From NCBI GenBank assembly GCA_003240855.1, contig QFNN01000122.1, forward strand, positions 1-8,315: a DNA stretch of 8,315 bases. Reading direction: 5' to 3'. This stretch comes from Sphingomonas sanxanigenens. GTDB taxonomy: Bacteria > Pseudomonadota > Alphaproteobacteria > Sphingomonadales > Sphingomonadaceae. Under the pieces are notes generated by a model. It was not told the origin of the DNA. It did not search any database and saw only the letters and a list, made by a program, of their open reading frames with translations. The stretch's first letter is position 1; every line of letters begins with the position of its first letter. The position numbers and the translations under genes were made by a program. Below are positions 1 through 6,686 of the stretch, piece by piece.

Positions 1-108
1 CCCCCCCCCCCCCCGCCGGCGGCACTTTTCTTTTTTCCCGCCGATGCTTCCGTTAGACAGCAGCTCCGGGTTAGAACCCCGCCCGATTTACCGGAGAGGC
101 AAGCGGAC

Positions 109-1440
109 ATGTCGCGCAAACTGATCATCTTCATTCTCGCGCTGCTCGTCGCCGCCGCAGCGGCGGTGGCGATCATGGCGCGGCGCGACAATGTGAAGCT
201 CGCCTTCGACGCCGTGGTCGGCGCCAAGCCCGACATCACCGCCCCGCGCGACGAGCTTATCCCCACCGTCCGTATCGCCAGGCCGATCGGCTGGGGGGAT
301 GCAAAGCCCGTTCCCGCCAAGGGGCTGGCGGTGAACGAATTCGCCGGCGACCTGGAGCATCCGCGCTGGATGCTGCTGCTGCCCAATGGCGACGTGCTGG
401 TCGCCGAGACCAATTCGCCCCCGCGCAAGGGCGGCATCCAGACCAAAATCATGAACTGGCTGATGGGCCGCGCCGGCGCCGGCGTTCCCTCGCCCGACAA
501 GATCCTGCTGCTGCGCGACGCCGACGGCGACGGGCGCGCTGAAAGCCGTTCAGTGCTGATCGATGCGTCGAACGGGCTTCACTCGCCCTTCGGCATGGCG
601 CTGCTCGGCAATGAGTTGCTCGTCGCCAATACCGATGCGGTGCTCGCCTATCCCTTCCAGCCTGGGCAGACGAAGATCACCGCGAAGCCGCGCAAGATCG
701 TGGCGCTCCCCGGCGGCGGCAACCACTGGGCGCGCAACCTGCTGCCCGCGCCTGACGGCAAGACGATTTATGTGACGGTCGGATCGGCCACCAACATCGC
801 CGACGACGGCGTCGAGGCCGAGGAAAATCGCGCTGCGGTGCTGCAGGTCAACGTCGCCAACGGCCGCTTCCGCATCTTCGCCGGCGGGCTGCGCAATCCC
901 AACGGCCTCGCCTACGAACCCCATTCGGGCGATCTGTGGACCGTGGTCAACGAGCGCGACATGATGGGCGGCGATATCGCCCCCGACTATCTGGCGCGCG
1001 TCGAGTTTGGCGGCTTCTACGGCTGGCCCTACAGCTATTGGGGCGGCTATGTGGACCACCGCGTCCAGCCCGAGCGCCCCGACCTGCTCGAATATACCAA
1101 GCGCCCCGATTACGCGCTGGGGCCGCATGTCGCCGCGCTGGGACTGAGTTTCGCCGCCGGCACGAATCTGGGGCCGGATTACGCCAATGGCGCGTTCATC
1201 GGCGAGCATGGCTCGTGGAACCGTCGTCCGCCCTCGGGCTACAAGGTCATCTATGTGCCGTTCGGCGACAATGGCTATCCGGTCAAAGGCGCAAAGCCCG
1301 TCGATCTGCTCACCGGCTTCCTTGACGACAAGGGCCAGGCGCGCGGCCGCCCGGTGGGCGTGATCCTCGACAAGACCGGCGCGCTGCTCGTCGCCGACGA
1401 TGTGGGGAACAGGATCTGGCGCGTGTCGAAGGCGCAGTGA
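109..1440 (+). CDS. Membrane-anchored sorbosone dehydrogenase-family (PQQ sugar dehydrogenase-like) protein
   Basis: The 443-residue protein begins with a hydrophobic segment (about residues 5-23, after M-S-R-K) that acts as a signal peptide or membrane anchor, so the rest should sit in the periplasm. The body shows the six-bladed beta-propeller signatures of the L-sorbosone dehydrogenase / soluble glucose dehydrogenase family: HPRWM near 84, GGGNHWARNL at 202-211, GLRNPNGLAY at 260-269, NERDMMGGD at 281-289, FGGFYGWPYSYWG at 300-312, GEHGSWNRR at 365-373 and a final blade ending GALLVADDVGNRIWRV. Family knowledge: such proteins oxidise aldoses or aldehydes with PQQ. The true substrate here is unknown, and many members lack a proven activity. 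The ATG at 109 follows GGAGAGG at 93-99 with good spacing. It converges with the cardiolipin synthase gene. Family assignment is firm; catalytic role is inferred. Confidence 0.9.
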   Translation: MSRKLIIFILALLVAAAAAVAIMARRDNVKLAFDAVVGAKPDITAPRDELIPTVRIARPIGWGDAKPVPAKGLAVNEFAGDLEHPRWMLLLPNGDVLVAETNSPPRKGGIQTKIMNWLMGRAGAGVPSPDKILLLRDADGDGRAESRSVLIDASNGLHSPFGMALLGNELLVANTDAVLAYPFQPGQTKITAKPRKIVALPGGGNHWARNLLPAPDGKTIYVTVGSATNIADDGVEAEENRAAVLQVNVANGRFRIFAGGLRNPNGLAYEPHSGDLWTVVNERDMMGGDIAPDYLARVEFGGFYGWPYSYWGGYVDHRVQPERPDLLEYTKRPDYALGPHVAALGLSFAAGTNLGPDYANGAFIGEHGSWNRRPPSGYKVIYVPFGDNGYPVKGAKPVDLLTGFLDDKGQARGRPVGVILDKTGALLVADDVGNRIWRVSKAQ

Positions 1441-1446
1441 CTCCGC

Positions 1447-1480
1447 CATCGTCACGCCCGCCTGCGCGGGGATGACGATG
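1447..1480. terminator. REP-like hairpin between convergent genes, possible bidirectional terminator
   Basis: CATCGTCA at 1447-1454 pairs perfectly with TGACGATG at 1473-1480. Inside, after a 2x2 mismatch, CCCGC pairs with GCGGG around a four-base loop. The element fills the 51-base gap between two gene ends facing each other and starts only six bases after the first stop codon. There is no clear T-run, so it may be a dispersed REP-type repeat rather than a classical intrinsic terminator. Its 'GTCATCCCCGCGCAGGCGGG'-like make-up resembles short palindromes frequent in alphaproteobacterial intergenic spaces. Confidence 0.65.
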
Positions 1481-1491
1481 CCGCAACGCCG

Positions 1492-2895
1492 CTAGAGCAG
1501 CGCGCTGAACAGGCGCGTGATATTCTCCAGCAGCTTGCGCAGCGGCGATCGCCGCCGCCAATCGTCGCGGGTCAGCCGGTCGCTGCCGGCCAGATAGCCG
1601 TCGTGAACGCGCTCCACCGCCGCGACCGACGGCGCGTCGTAGAGCAGCAGGCTCGCTTCCTCGTTGAGCTGGAAGGACCGGAGATCGACATTGCTCGATC
1701 CCACGATCGCCAGCGTCCCGTCGATGCTGATCGTCTTGGCGTGGAGCAGGAAGTCGCGGAATTGGTGGATGCCCACACCCGCAGTCAGCAGATCGTCATA
1801 ATATGAGCTTTGCGCGAGGTTGACGAGCGGCTGGTCCGCCACTGCCGAGACGACGAGGTCGATCGCCACGCCGCGCGCCACCGCCGAACGCATCGCGCCC
1901 AGCACATCCTCGTCAGGCACGAAATAGGGCGTGACGATCGTCACGCGATCGCGCGCCTGATGCAACTGCCAGACAAGCAGCGTCTCGAAGCCTTCAAGCG
2001 GATAATCAGGCCCGCTGGGCAGCAGTTGCGTCACCGCCGCGCCCGCCGGCGCGGGAATGGTCAGCGGCTCCCCGGCCAGCCGCTCGGTTTCCATATACCA
2101 GTCGGCGCGCACCGCCGTTTCCATCGCCGCCACCGCCGGTCCGGTCACGCGCGCGACCAGCTCGCGGTTGACGACGCCGGGCCGGAAATCCTTGTCGATG
2201 ATGTTCTGCGATCCCGCATAGCCGATCGCGCCGTCGATCACGAACAGCTTGCGGTGATTGCGCATGTCGCGCCGCGTGCGCTGGCGAAGCAGGCGGAAGG
2301 GCAGCGCCGCGCGCGTCTCCACCCCGGCGTCGGCGAGCAGCCGCATCGTCCGCTTGAAGCCTTTGTGCGACCCGACCGGATCGATCATCACCTGGCAGGC
2401 GACCCCGCGCGCCACCGCACGCTTCAGCGCCGCCGCCACCTTCCGCCCGGTCGCGTCGCTCGCGAAGATATAGACGAGCAGGCGGACATGAAGGCGCGCC
2501 GCGTCGATGTCGGCGCACAGCCGGTCGATCGTCGCGTCATAATCCTCGATCAGTTCGACGCTGTTCCCCGCCGTCGCGGGCAGATAGCCCAGACGCCGGG
2601 CAAACTCGGCCGCGTCGCCCGGCGGCGCCGGCGCCGCTGCCTCCAGCCGCCCCGCCGCCTCGCCGAAATAATGCACCATCTTCTGGAACCGCGCCTCGCG
2701 CCAGGCGGGGAAGCGCGGCCGGCCGATGGCGAGCAACAGCAGCAGCCCGGGGACGGGCAGGAAGAAGATCAGCAGCAGCCAGCTTCGCGTCGCATCGGGC
2801 GTCCGCCGCCAGGGCACGACGATCAGCGCGCCGATCCGGATCGCCCATTCGACAAAATTATAGGCTGCGCCAAGCGCGGGCGACTGCGTTATCAC
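1492..2895 (-). CDS. cls: Cardiolipin synthase (phospholipase D superfamily)
   Basis: This 467-residue inner-membrane enzyme most likely condenses two phosphatidylglycerol molecules to cardiolipin and glycerol. It has two N-terminal transmembrane segments (about residues 10-28 and 39-57, the PLDc_N region) and then two PLD catalytic half-sites. The first is HRKLFVIDG with H214, K216 and D221, followed by GSQN at 228-231. The second is HAKTISIDG with H385, K387 and D392, followed by GSSN at 399-402. Both HKD motifs are intact and the length fits bacterial Cls enzymes. Translation starts at GTG (2893-2895); AGGA on the coding strand (opposite 2903-2906) lies seven bases upstream. It follows the DUF2490 gene by 51 bases on the same strand, so co-transcription is likely. 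A related PLD-family phosphatidyltransferase with other donor preference cannot be excluded. Confidence 0.93.
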   Translation of the reverse strand: MITQSPALGAAYNFVEWAIRIGALIVVPWRRTPDATRSWLLLIFFLPVPGLLLLLAIGRPRFPAWREARFQKMVHYFGEAAGRLEAAAPAPPGDAAEFARRLGYLPATAGNSVELIEDYDATIDRLCADIDAARLHVRLLVYIFASDATGRKVAAALKRAVARGVACQVMIDPVGSHKGFKRTMRLLADAGVETRAALPFRLLRQRTRRDMRNHRKLFVIDGAIGYAGSQNIIDKDFRPGVVNRELVARVTGPAVAAMETAVRADWYMETERLAGEPLTIPAPAGAAVTQLLPSGPDYPLEGFETLLVWQLHQARDRVTIVTPYFVPDEDVLGAMRSAVARGVAIDLVVSAVADQPLVNLAQSSYYDDLLTAGVGIHQFRDFLLHAKTISIDGTLAIVGSSNVDLRSFQLNEEASLLLYDAPSVAAVERVHDGYLAGSDRLTRDDWRRRSPLRKLLENITRLFSALL

Positions 2896-2946
2896 CAGGC
2901 GATCCTATGCCGGGGAGCGGCAAATGGAAACGCCGGCGGCAGCCCT

Positions 2947-3657
2947 TCAATGCCGGAAAAACAGCGCCAGCGAAGCGACGTGGTTCATCCGGCTGCGCCC
3001 GGCGGCCTGATTGACATATTGGTTGAGATAGCCCGCCTCGATCGTCGATGCGCCGCCGACCGGGATTTCGAGCCCGGCGAAATTGCGGATCTGGTCGAAG
3101 CCCGCCCGCGCGCCCCAGTCGGTATCGTTGAACGCGACGAAGCTTTCCGAATGGAGCAGCGCGTTCGGGCCCTTGCCGTCGCGGCGCAGCGGCGCTTCGT
3201 AGCGAATCATCGCCCGCAGCCGCCAGCCCATGTCATCGCCGTCCGAACGCCAGCGCTGCTCGATCCGCGTGCGCGTCGAGAACTCGCCGCCCAGCGCCTT
3301 GCCCAGCGTCCAGTTGATCTGCTGGAAGCTGCGTTCCTCATTGACGTCGCGCCGCCCCTCCAGCGGCACGGCTATATGGCCGTAGCCCTGATAAAGCGTC
3401 AGCGCCGGCGACAGCTTCACGCCGATCGCGCCGCGCATGATAAGCTGGTCGAGCCGCGACGCACCGTCGCCCATGCGCGGTTGCACCTCCGCGAAATAGA
3501 CGATGTCGCCCTTGATCGATCCCATGGCGGTAAGATTGACCCAGATCTGCTCGTCATGGCGCGTCTGGGCGTGAAGCGCGGGGGAAACGGCCAGCAGCGC
3601 GGCGCCGATCGCGCAAAACAAAGGATGAGGCATCGGGCGCGGGTAGAGTGACGACAT
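2947..3657 (-). CDS. DUF2490 domain secreted protein, probably outer membrane
   Basis: A 236-residue protein from the ATG at 3655-3657. A signal peptide is clear: basic/polar start, hydrophobic CAIGAALLAVSPALHA, predicted cleavage after residue 30 before QTRHDEQIW. The mature part matches the DUF2490 pattern: QIWVNL at the start, repeated amphipathic beta strands with alternating aromatic residues (for example YQGYGHIAV, RIEQRW, WRLRAMIRY), and a C-terminal strand ending ALFFRH. This suggests a small beta-barrel in the outer membrane. The molecular function of DUF2490 is not known. An upstream TTG at 3678 would add seven residues before this start, and a later ATG at residue 9 is possible; I prefer 3657 because GGA lies just upstream and arginine 7 gives a positive n-region. 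It is divergent from trmB and precedes cls. Confidence 0.85.
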   Translation of the reverse strand: MSSLYPRPMPHPLFCAIGAALLAVSPALHAQTRHDEQIWVNLTAMGSIKGDIVYFAEVQPRMGDGASRLDQLIMRGAIGVKLSPALTLYQGYGHIAVPLEGRRDVNEERSFQQINWTLGKALGGEFSTRTRIEQRWRSDGDDMGWRLRAMIRYEAPLRRDGKGPNALLHSESFVAFNDTDWGARAGFDQIRNFAGLEIPVGGASTIEAGYLNQYVNQAAGRSRMNHVASLALFFRH

Positions 3658-3713
3658 TTCTGGTCCGTTGCCAGACAATCACGAAGGATGACAGAGCCGA
3701 CCGCTCTCGCCCT

Positions 3714-3742
3714 TTGACGCGGGCGGCGCGATTGCCTAGCGG
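3714..3742 (+). promoter_or_regulatory. Predicted sigma70-type promoter of trmB
   Basis: TTGACG at 3714-3719 and TAGCGG at 3737-3742 are separated by 17 bases. This TTGAC-N17-TAGCGG layout fits housekeeping promoters I would expect in sphingomonads, although TAGCGG is far from TATAAT. A transcript starting 6-7 bases after the -10 would begin at about 3748-3750, on the predicted GTG start itself. Prediction by eye only. Confidence 0.45.
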
Positions 3743-3749
3743 GACGGTG

Positions 3750-4436
3750 GTGAATGATCCGACGACGATAAGGCGCCTCTACGGGCGCAGGCAGGGGCAC
3801 AAGCTGCGCATCGGCCAGGCCGCGCTGGTCGAAGAGACGCTGCCCGCCCTGTCCGTGCCCGACGACGGGCCGATCGATGCGCGCACACTGTTCGGCGACG
3901 ACAGGCCGCTTGAGTTCGAGATCGGCTTCGGATCGGGCGAGCATCTCGCCGGGCAGGCCGCCGCGCGGCCCGATCATGGCTTCATCGGCTGCGAGCCCTT
4001 CCTCAACGGCGTCGTCGGCGCGCTGCTCCACATCCGCGAGAAGGAGCTCGCCAATGTGCGGCTCCACATGGGCGACGCGCTGACCGTGCTCGATCGCCTG
4101 CCCGACGCCTCGCTGGACCGGCTCTACCTGCTCCATCCCGATCCCTGGCCCAAGGCGCGCCACGCCAAGCGCCGGATGATGAACCACGGGCCGGTCGACA
4201 TGATCGCGCGCAAGCTGAAGCCGGGCGCGGAGTTCCGCCTCGGCACCGACGACCCGACCTATTGCCGCTGGTCGATGATGATCATGGACCAGCGCCGCGA
4301 CTTTGAATGGCTGGCGCGCACGCCCGGCGACTTCCTCACCCGCCCGGCCGACTGGCCACAGACACGCTATGAAGCCAAGGCGCGGCGCAAGGGCCACGAA
4401 GTCTGGTATTTCAGGTATCGGCGGGCAGACGCATAA
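3750..4436 (+). CDS. trmB: tRNA (guanine-46-N7)-methyltransferase
   Basis: TrmB transfers a methyl group from S-adenosylmethionine to N7 of G46 in the variable loop of many tRNAs; it acts in the cytoplasm. The 228-residue product has the SAM-binding motif EIGFGSGEH (57-65), the acidic residue of IGCEP (82), MGDAL (108-112), the family hallmark HPDPWPK (129-135) followed by RHAKRR (137-142), TDDPTY (166-171) and the C-terminal YEAKARRKGHEVWYF block. The reading frame is open back to an ATG at 3648, but that region overlaps the DUF2490 gene start and promoter and is not TrmB-like. VNDPTTIRRLYGRRQGHKLR is a typical N-terminus, so I take the GTG at 3750 (another GTG is at 3747). Length is close to E. 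coli TrmB. Only GGGA at 3741-3744 could serve as a weak ribosome site. Confidence 0.94.
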   Translation: MNDPTTIRRLYGRRQGHKLRIGQAALVEETLPALSVPDDGPIDARTLFGDDRPLEFEIGFGSGEHLAGQAAARPDHGFIGCEPFLNGVVGALLHIREKELANVRLHMGDALTVLDRLPDASLDRLYLLHPDPWPKARHAKRRMMNHGPVDMIARKLKPGAEFRLGTDDPTYCRWSMMIMDQRRDFEWLARTPGDFLTRPADWPQTRYEAKARRKGHEVWYFRYRRADA

Positions 4437-4677
4437 CAGGCCAGACACCCCATGCCGGCCGACTATATATTGATTGAAAATCAACTAGATGACGTCAATT
4501 TTCTGAACCGTGATTACGCGGTGCGTCACGGAGGAACACGAAGTTTTTCGATTTACGCCCCTCCGCGCTATCGGGCATTGGCGCTCCGCGACCGATCGCC
4601 TGACAAGGGACTTCAATTCGACAATACGAAATGGCTGGACACTTGCGAACACCCGGTTCCGAGGTAATGTCGCGTGA
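4437..4677. promoter_or_regulatory. AT-richer regulatory region upstream of the AraC-type gene
   Basis: This 241-base gap is visibly richer in A+T than the genes on either side. It contains a perfect palindrome TTGATT-GAA-AATCAA at 4470-4484, a GACGTC palindrome at 4491-4496, and a 12-base-spaced inverted repeat CCGTGA/TCACGG at 4508-4531. A 71-codon frame at 4452-4667 (ATG to TAA) runs through it. That frame has no ribosome binding site, has the palindromes inside it and matches nothing I recognise, so I do not call it a gene with confidence. GAGG at 4661-4664 may serve the next gene. I could not fix a promoter. The palindromes are candidate operators for the adjacent AraC-family protein or another regulator. 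Confidence 0.4.
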
Positions 4678-5496
4678 ATGCAGCCCAATGCGGAAAATCA
4701 AGATTTCGGCCTGCATGGTTCCAGGGTTGAGCTGATTGACGCGCAGCTTCGCGTGGGTGCTTTTTCGCCGCACCGCCACGATACCTACACGATCGCGGTG
4801 ACCACGGCTGGGGTCCAGTCGTTCAATTATCGCGGGGAGCGTTGGCGGTCATTGCCCGGGCAAGCGGTGATCCTCCATCCTGACGAAGTGCACGATGGAT
4901 ATTGCTGCAACCCAATGGGCTTTTCCTATCGGGCGGCCTATCTGCCGCCTGCCCATGTCCAGACCGTGATCGGGGGAGCCGCGCTGCCGTTTTTGGCCGA
5001 CGGGGTTTCATCCGACGCCGATCTGGTCGGCTCGGCGCTTCGCCTGATCGCGATGTGCGCTGCCAAGGTTGATCTCTTCGGCTATCAGGACGCACTCCAC
5101 CAGTTCGTATCCGCGATGCAGCGTTGCGAAGGCGGCCAGCCGTCGGCCCAGCGGAATGTCAATCGCGAAGCCGTGATGCGGGTGCGCGAATTCCTCGACA
5201 GCATTCCGGCGCCCGCGACGAACCTCGATCAGCTCGAAGAACTCGCTGGCTATAATCGCTGGCAGCTATCACGCGACTTCCGTGCGCTGTTGGGGACCAG
5301 TCCCTATCGCTATCTGCAATGCCGCAGACTTGAGCGAGCCGGTCAACTGCTGCGCAGCGGGCTTGGCATGGCCGCCGCCGCCCACGAGGCCGGATTCGCG
5401 GACCAGAGCCATTTTGGTCGGGTTTTCAAGCGCACTTTTGGAACCACGCCATTGGCCTGGCACCGGTCCGGGCAGACGCGCACAATCATTCTATAA
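4678..5496 (+). CDS. AraC family transcriptional regulator
   Basis: A 272-residue DNA-binding regulator. The N-terminal half is a cupin-type AraC ligand-binding domain: SPHRHDTYTIAV (30-41) and ILHPDEVHDG (65-74) are its usual histidine-bearing strands. The C-terminal hundred residues form the double helix-turn-helix: first HTH about 182-203 (NLDQLEELAGYNRWQLSRDF), then PYRYLQCRRLERAGQLL, then second HTH about 230-252 with AAAAHEAGFADQSHFGRVFKR and the closing FGTTPLAW. All family landmarks are present. The ligand is unknown. The ATG at 4678 is the first start after an in-frame TGA at 4675-4677; GAGG at 4661-4664 is rather far (13 bases). The gene is followed after 31 bases by a CPBP protease in the same direction, a likely regulatory target or operon partner. 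Confidence 0.93.
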   Translation: MQPNAENQDFGLHGSRVELIDAQLRVGAFSPHRHDTYTIAVTTAGVQSFNYRGERWRSLPGQAVILHPDEVHDGYCCNPMGFSYRAAYLPPAHVQTVIGGAALPFLADGVSSDADLVGSALRLIAMCAAKVDLFGYQDALHQFVSAMQRCEGGQPSAQRNVNREAVMRVREFLDSIPAPATNLDQLEELAGYNRWQLSRDFRALLGTSPYRYLQCRRLERAGQLLRSGLGMAAAAHEAGFADQSHFGRVFKRTFGTTPLAWHRSGQTRTIIL

Positions 5497-5516
5497 GCCC
5501 GCCCCGCCCCCGGGCT
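5496..5516 (+). other. Hairpin at the end of the AraC-type gene
   Basis: AGCCCG (5496-5501) and CGGGCT (5511-5516) can form a six-pair stem with a C-rich nine-base loop. The stem begins at the last base of the stop codon and ends 11 bases before the next ATG. No T-run follows, so it is more likely to modulate read-through or translation of the protease gene than to end transcription. It could also be chance in C-rich DNA. Confidence 0.35.
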
Positions 5517-5527
5517 AAGCGGCCGGA

Positions 5528-6469
5528 ATGACCCAGACCATCTTTTCGCCCGAACCGCACCGCGGCTGGCTGCCCTGGGCCTGGCTTTCGCCAGTGGTCT
5601 GTATCCTGCTGGTCGCATTCTCCAGCGTCCCGTTCGATTTTGGCCTTGAATGGATCGGCGTGATGGATGCCAAGCGACAGCCAGCGTCCGCCTCCGCGTT
5701 TTGCCTCGACCTGTTGCTGCCATTTGCGGGGATGGGGGCCGCTGTCTGGGCCTGGTCGCACTTCGTCGAACGCCGCAGCCTCGCGACCTTGGGCCTGGTT
5801 GGCGCGGGGCGGCTGCGCAAATATGTGGCGGGGATGGGAATAGGACTGGGCATGGTTGCCCTCGCGGTCATGTCGATCTGGCTCGTTGGGGGCTATGTCG
5901 TCGGAGATGTTCTTCCCGCCTTTTCCTCTCCGGCATCTCTGTTCTGGATCGCAGTTCTGCTGGCCTGCTTTGCCTTCCAGGCGGGCGTTGAGGAGTTTAT
6001 TTTTCGCGGCTGGCTGCTCTCGACGGCCACGCGCCGCTGGAACCTGGCGGCGGGTTTCATCGCCAGCTCCACCGCCTTCACATTTCTTCACTTCTCGCCG
6101 CACCAGCCGGTTCGCGAAATCGTCATGGCGTTCACGTTCGGGATGTTTGCGTGTGCCTGGGCCTGGCGCGCCGGCAGCATCTGGGGCGTGATGGGCTGGC
6201 ATGCGGGCTGGAACTGGATCACAGGCGTCGGCTTTGCCGTGCCGATCACCGGGTTCGATCTGCATCTCCCGGCCTTGCTGGTGCAACTGACGCCCACTGG
6301 TCCGGACGTGCTGACCGGCGGGCCTGCCGGACCGGAGAGCAGCGCGCTGACGATCGGCCTGCTGGCCGCAGCCACGCTGCTCCTGCTGGCGTGGCCCAAA
6401 GGCTTCGCGGCCGCTGCGCAGGGGACATCAGCGAAAGGCGACAATAGAGCAACGCAGAAATCCACATGA
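5528..6469 (+). CDS. CPBP family intramembrane metalloprotease (Abi / Rce1-like)
   Basis: A 313-residue polytopic membrane protein with hydrophobic segments at roughly 15-33, 60-77, 102-122, 138-152, 196-215 and 272-289. The three CPBP (Rce1/CAAX-protease and bacteriocin-processing) motifs are complete: EEFIFR with E155, E156 and R160; FTFLH with F184 and H188; and HAGWN with H225 and N229. Family members are glutamate-type intramembrane proteases; bacterial roles include bacteriocin self-immunity, peptide processing and regulated proteolysis. The substrate here cannot be told. The C-terminal tail (about 290-313) is polar and not conserved-looking. The ATG at 5528 has only a weak purine stretch (CCGGA) ahead of it, and translation could depend on the preceding AraC-type gene 31 bases upstream. 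It is the last ordinary chromosomal gene before the integrase region. Confidence 0.9.
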   Translation: MTQTIFSPEPHRGWLPWAWLSPVVCILLVAFSSVPFDFGLEWIGVMDAKRQPASASAFCLDLLLPFAGMGAAVWAWSHFVERRSLATLGLVGAGRLRKYVAGMGIGLGMVALAVMSIWLVGGYVVGDVLPAFSSPASLFWIAVLLACFAFQAGVEEFIFRGWLLSTATRRWNLAAGFIASSTAFTFLHFSPHQPVREIVMAFTFGMFACAWAWRAGSIWGVMGWHAGWNWITGVGFAVPITGFDLHLPALLVQLTPTGPDVLTGGPAGPESSALTIGLLAAATLLLLAWPKGFAAAAQGTSAKGDNRATQKST

Positions 6470-6610
6470 AGCCTCCAGTGGACGAAGGTTTGTCAACTGA
6501 GGCAACGACCCGACCAAACGGCGGCTGCGCCCATAGTCGCGCCTAGAAGAGGCCAGTCCGTAACCGGCCCCATTGCCGCCTCCGCGGCGGGACCCGAATC
6601 ACCCCGCAAC

Positions 6611-6632
6611 CCGCAGATTTCCTGCGGTCTTT
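6611..6632 (+). terminator. Candidate intrinsic terminator downstream of the CPBP gene
   Basis: CCGCAG (6611-6616) and CTGCGG (6622-6627) form a perfect six-pair stem with a five-base loop ATTTC, followed by TCTTTC. It is about 140 bases after the protease stop codon and may end that transcript before the integrase region. The T-run is short and interrupted, so efficiency is uncertain. Confidence 0.45.
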
Positions 6633-6665
6633 CGGGATATCTCGGGATGACGGGGTATGGTCAGG

Positions 6666-6686
6666 TGGCGGAGCGGGAGTCCGCCA
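6666..6686. other. Candidate recombinase core/attachment site (7-7-7 palindrome)
   Basis: TGGCGGA (6666-6672) and TCCGCCA (6680-6686) are perfect inverted arms around the seven-base spacer GCGGGAG. This is the geometry of a tyrosine-recombinase crossover site: inverted core-binding arms around a 6-8 base overlap. It lies 180 bases before the integrase start. Read on the minus strand, the left arm plus part of the spacer gives CCGCTCCGCCA, which resembles the 3' end of many bacterial serine tRNAs (acceptor strand, discriminator G and CCA). The rest of such a tRNA is absent, so this would be only the 3' fragment copy. The att assignment is inference; the palindrome itself is plain in the sequence. 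Confidence 0.4.

Noticed and set aside
550..1455. 301-codon minus-strand frame opposite the dehydrogenase
   Set aside because: Antisense shadow; the plus strand has clear family motifs over the same bases.
1810..3651. 613-codon open frame on the plus strand opposite cls and the DUF2490 gene
   Set aside because: It is very rich in Arg, His and Asp with no domain pattern, crosses two well-supported genes, and is the expected antisense shadow of high-GC coding DNA.
3417..4484. 355-codon minus-strand frame over trmB and the start of DUF2490
   Set aside because: Lacks any recognisable motif and covers trmB, whose catalytic motifs are unmistakable.
4452..4667. 71-codon plus-strand frame between trmB and the AraC-type gene
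   Set aside because: No ribosome binding site, contains palindromes, unrecognised product; left as possible but unsupported within the intergenic feature.
5486..6286. 266-codon minus-strand frame opposite the CPBP protease
   Set aside because: Charged, low-complexity translation with no motif; the plus-strand protein has all three CPBP motifs and membrane segments.
6590..6610. T-loop of a tRNA in GACCCGAATCACC
   Set aside because: Does not fit the TTCRANY loop with a five-pair stem, and no tRNA body surrounds it.
6666..6686. Anticodon arm of a tRNA (minus-strand loop CTCCCGC would read anticodon CCC)
   Set aside because: Stem and 7-base loop fit, but no acceptor, D or T arms are present at the right distances on either side.
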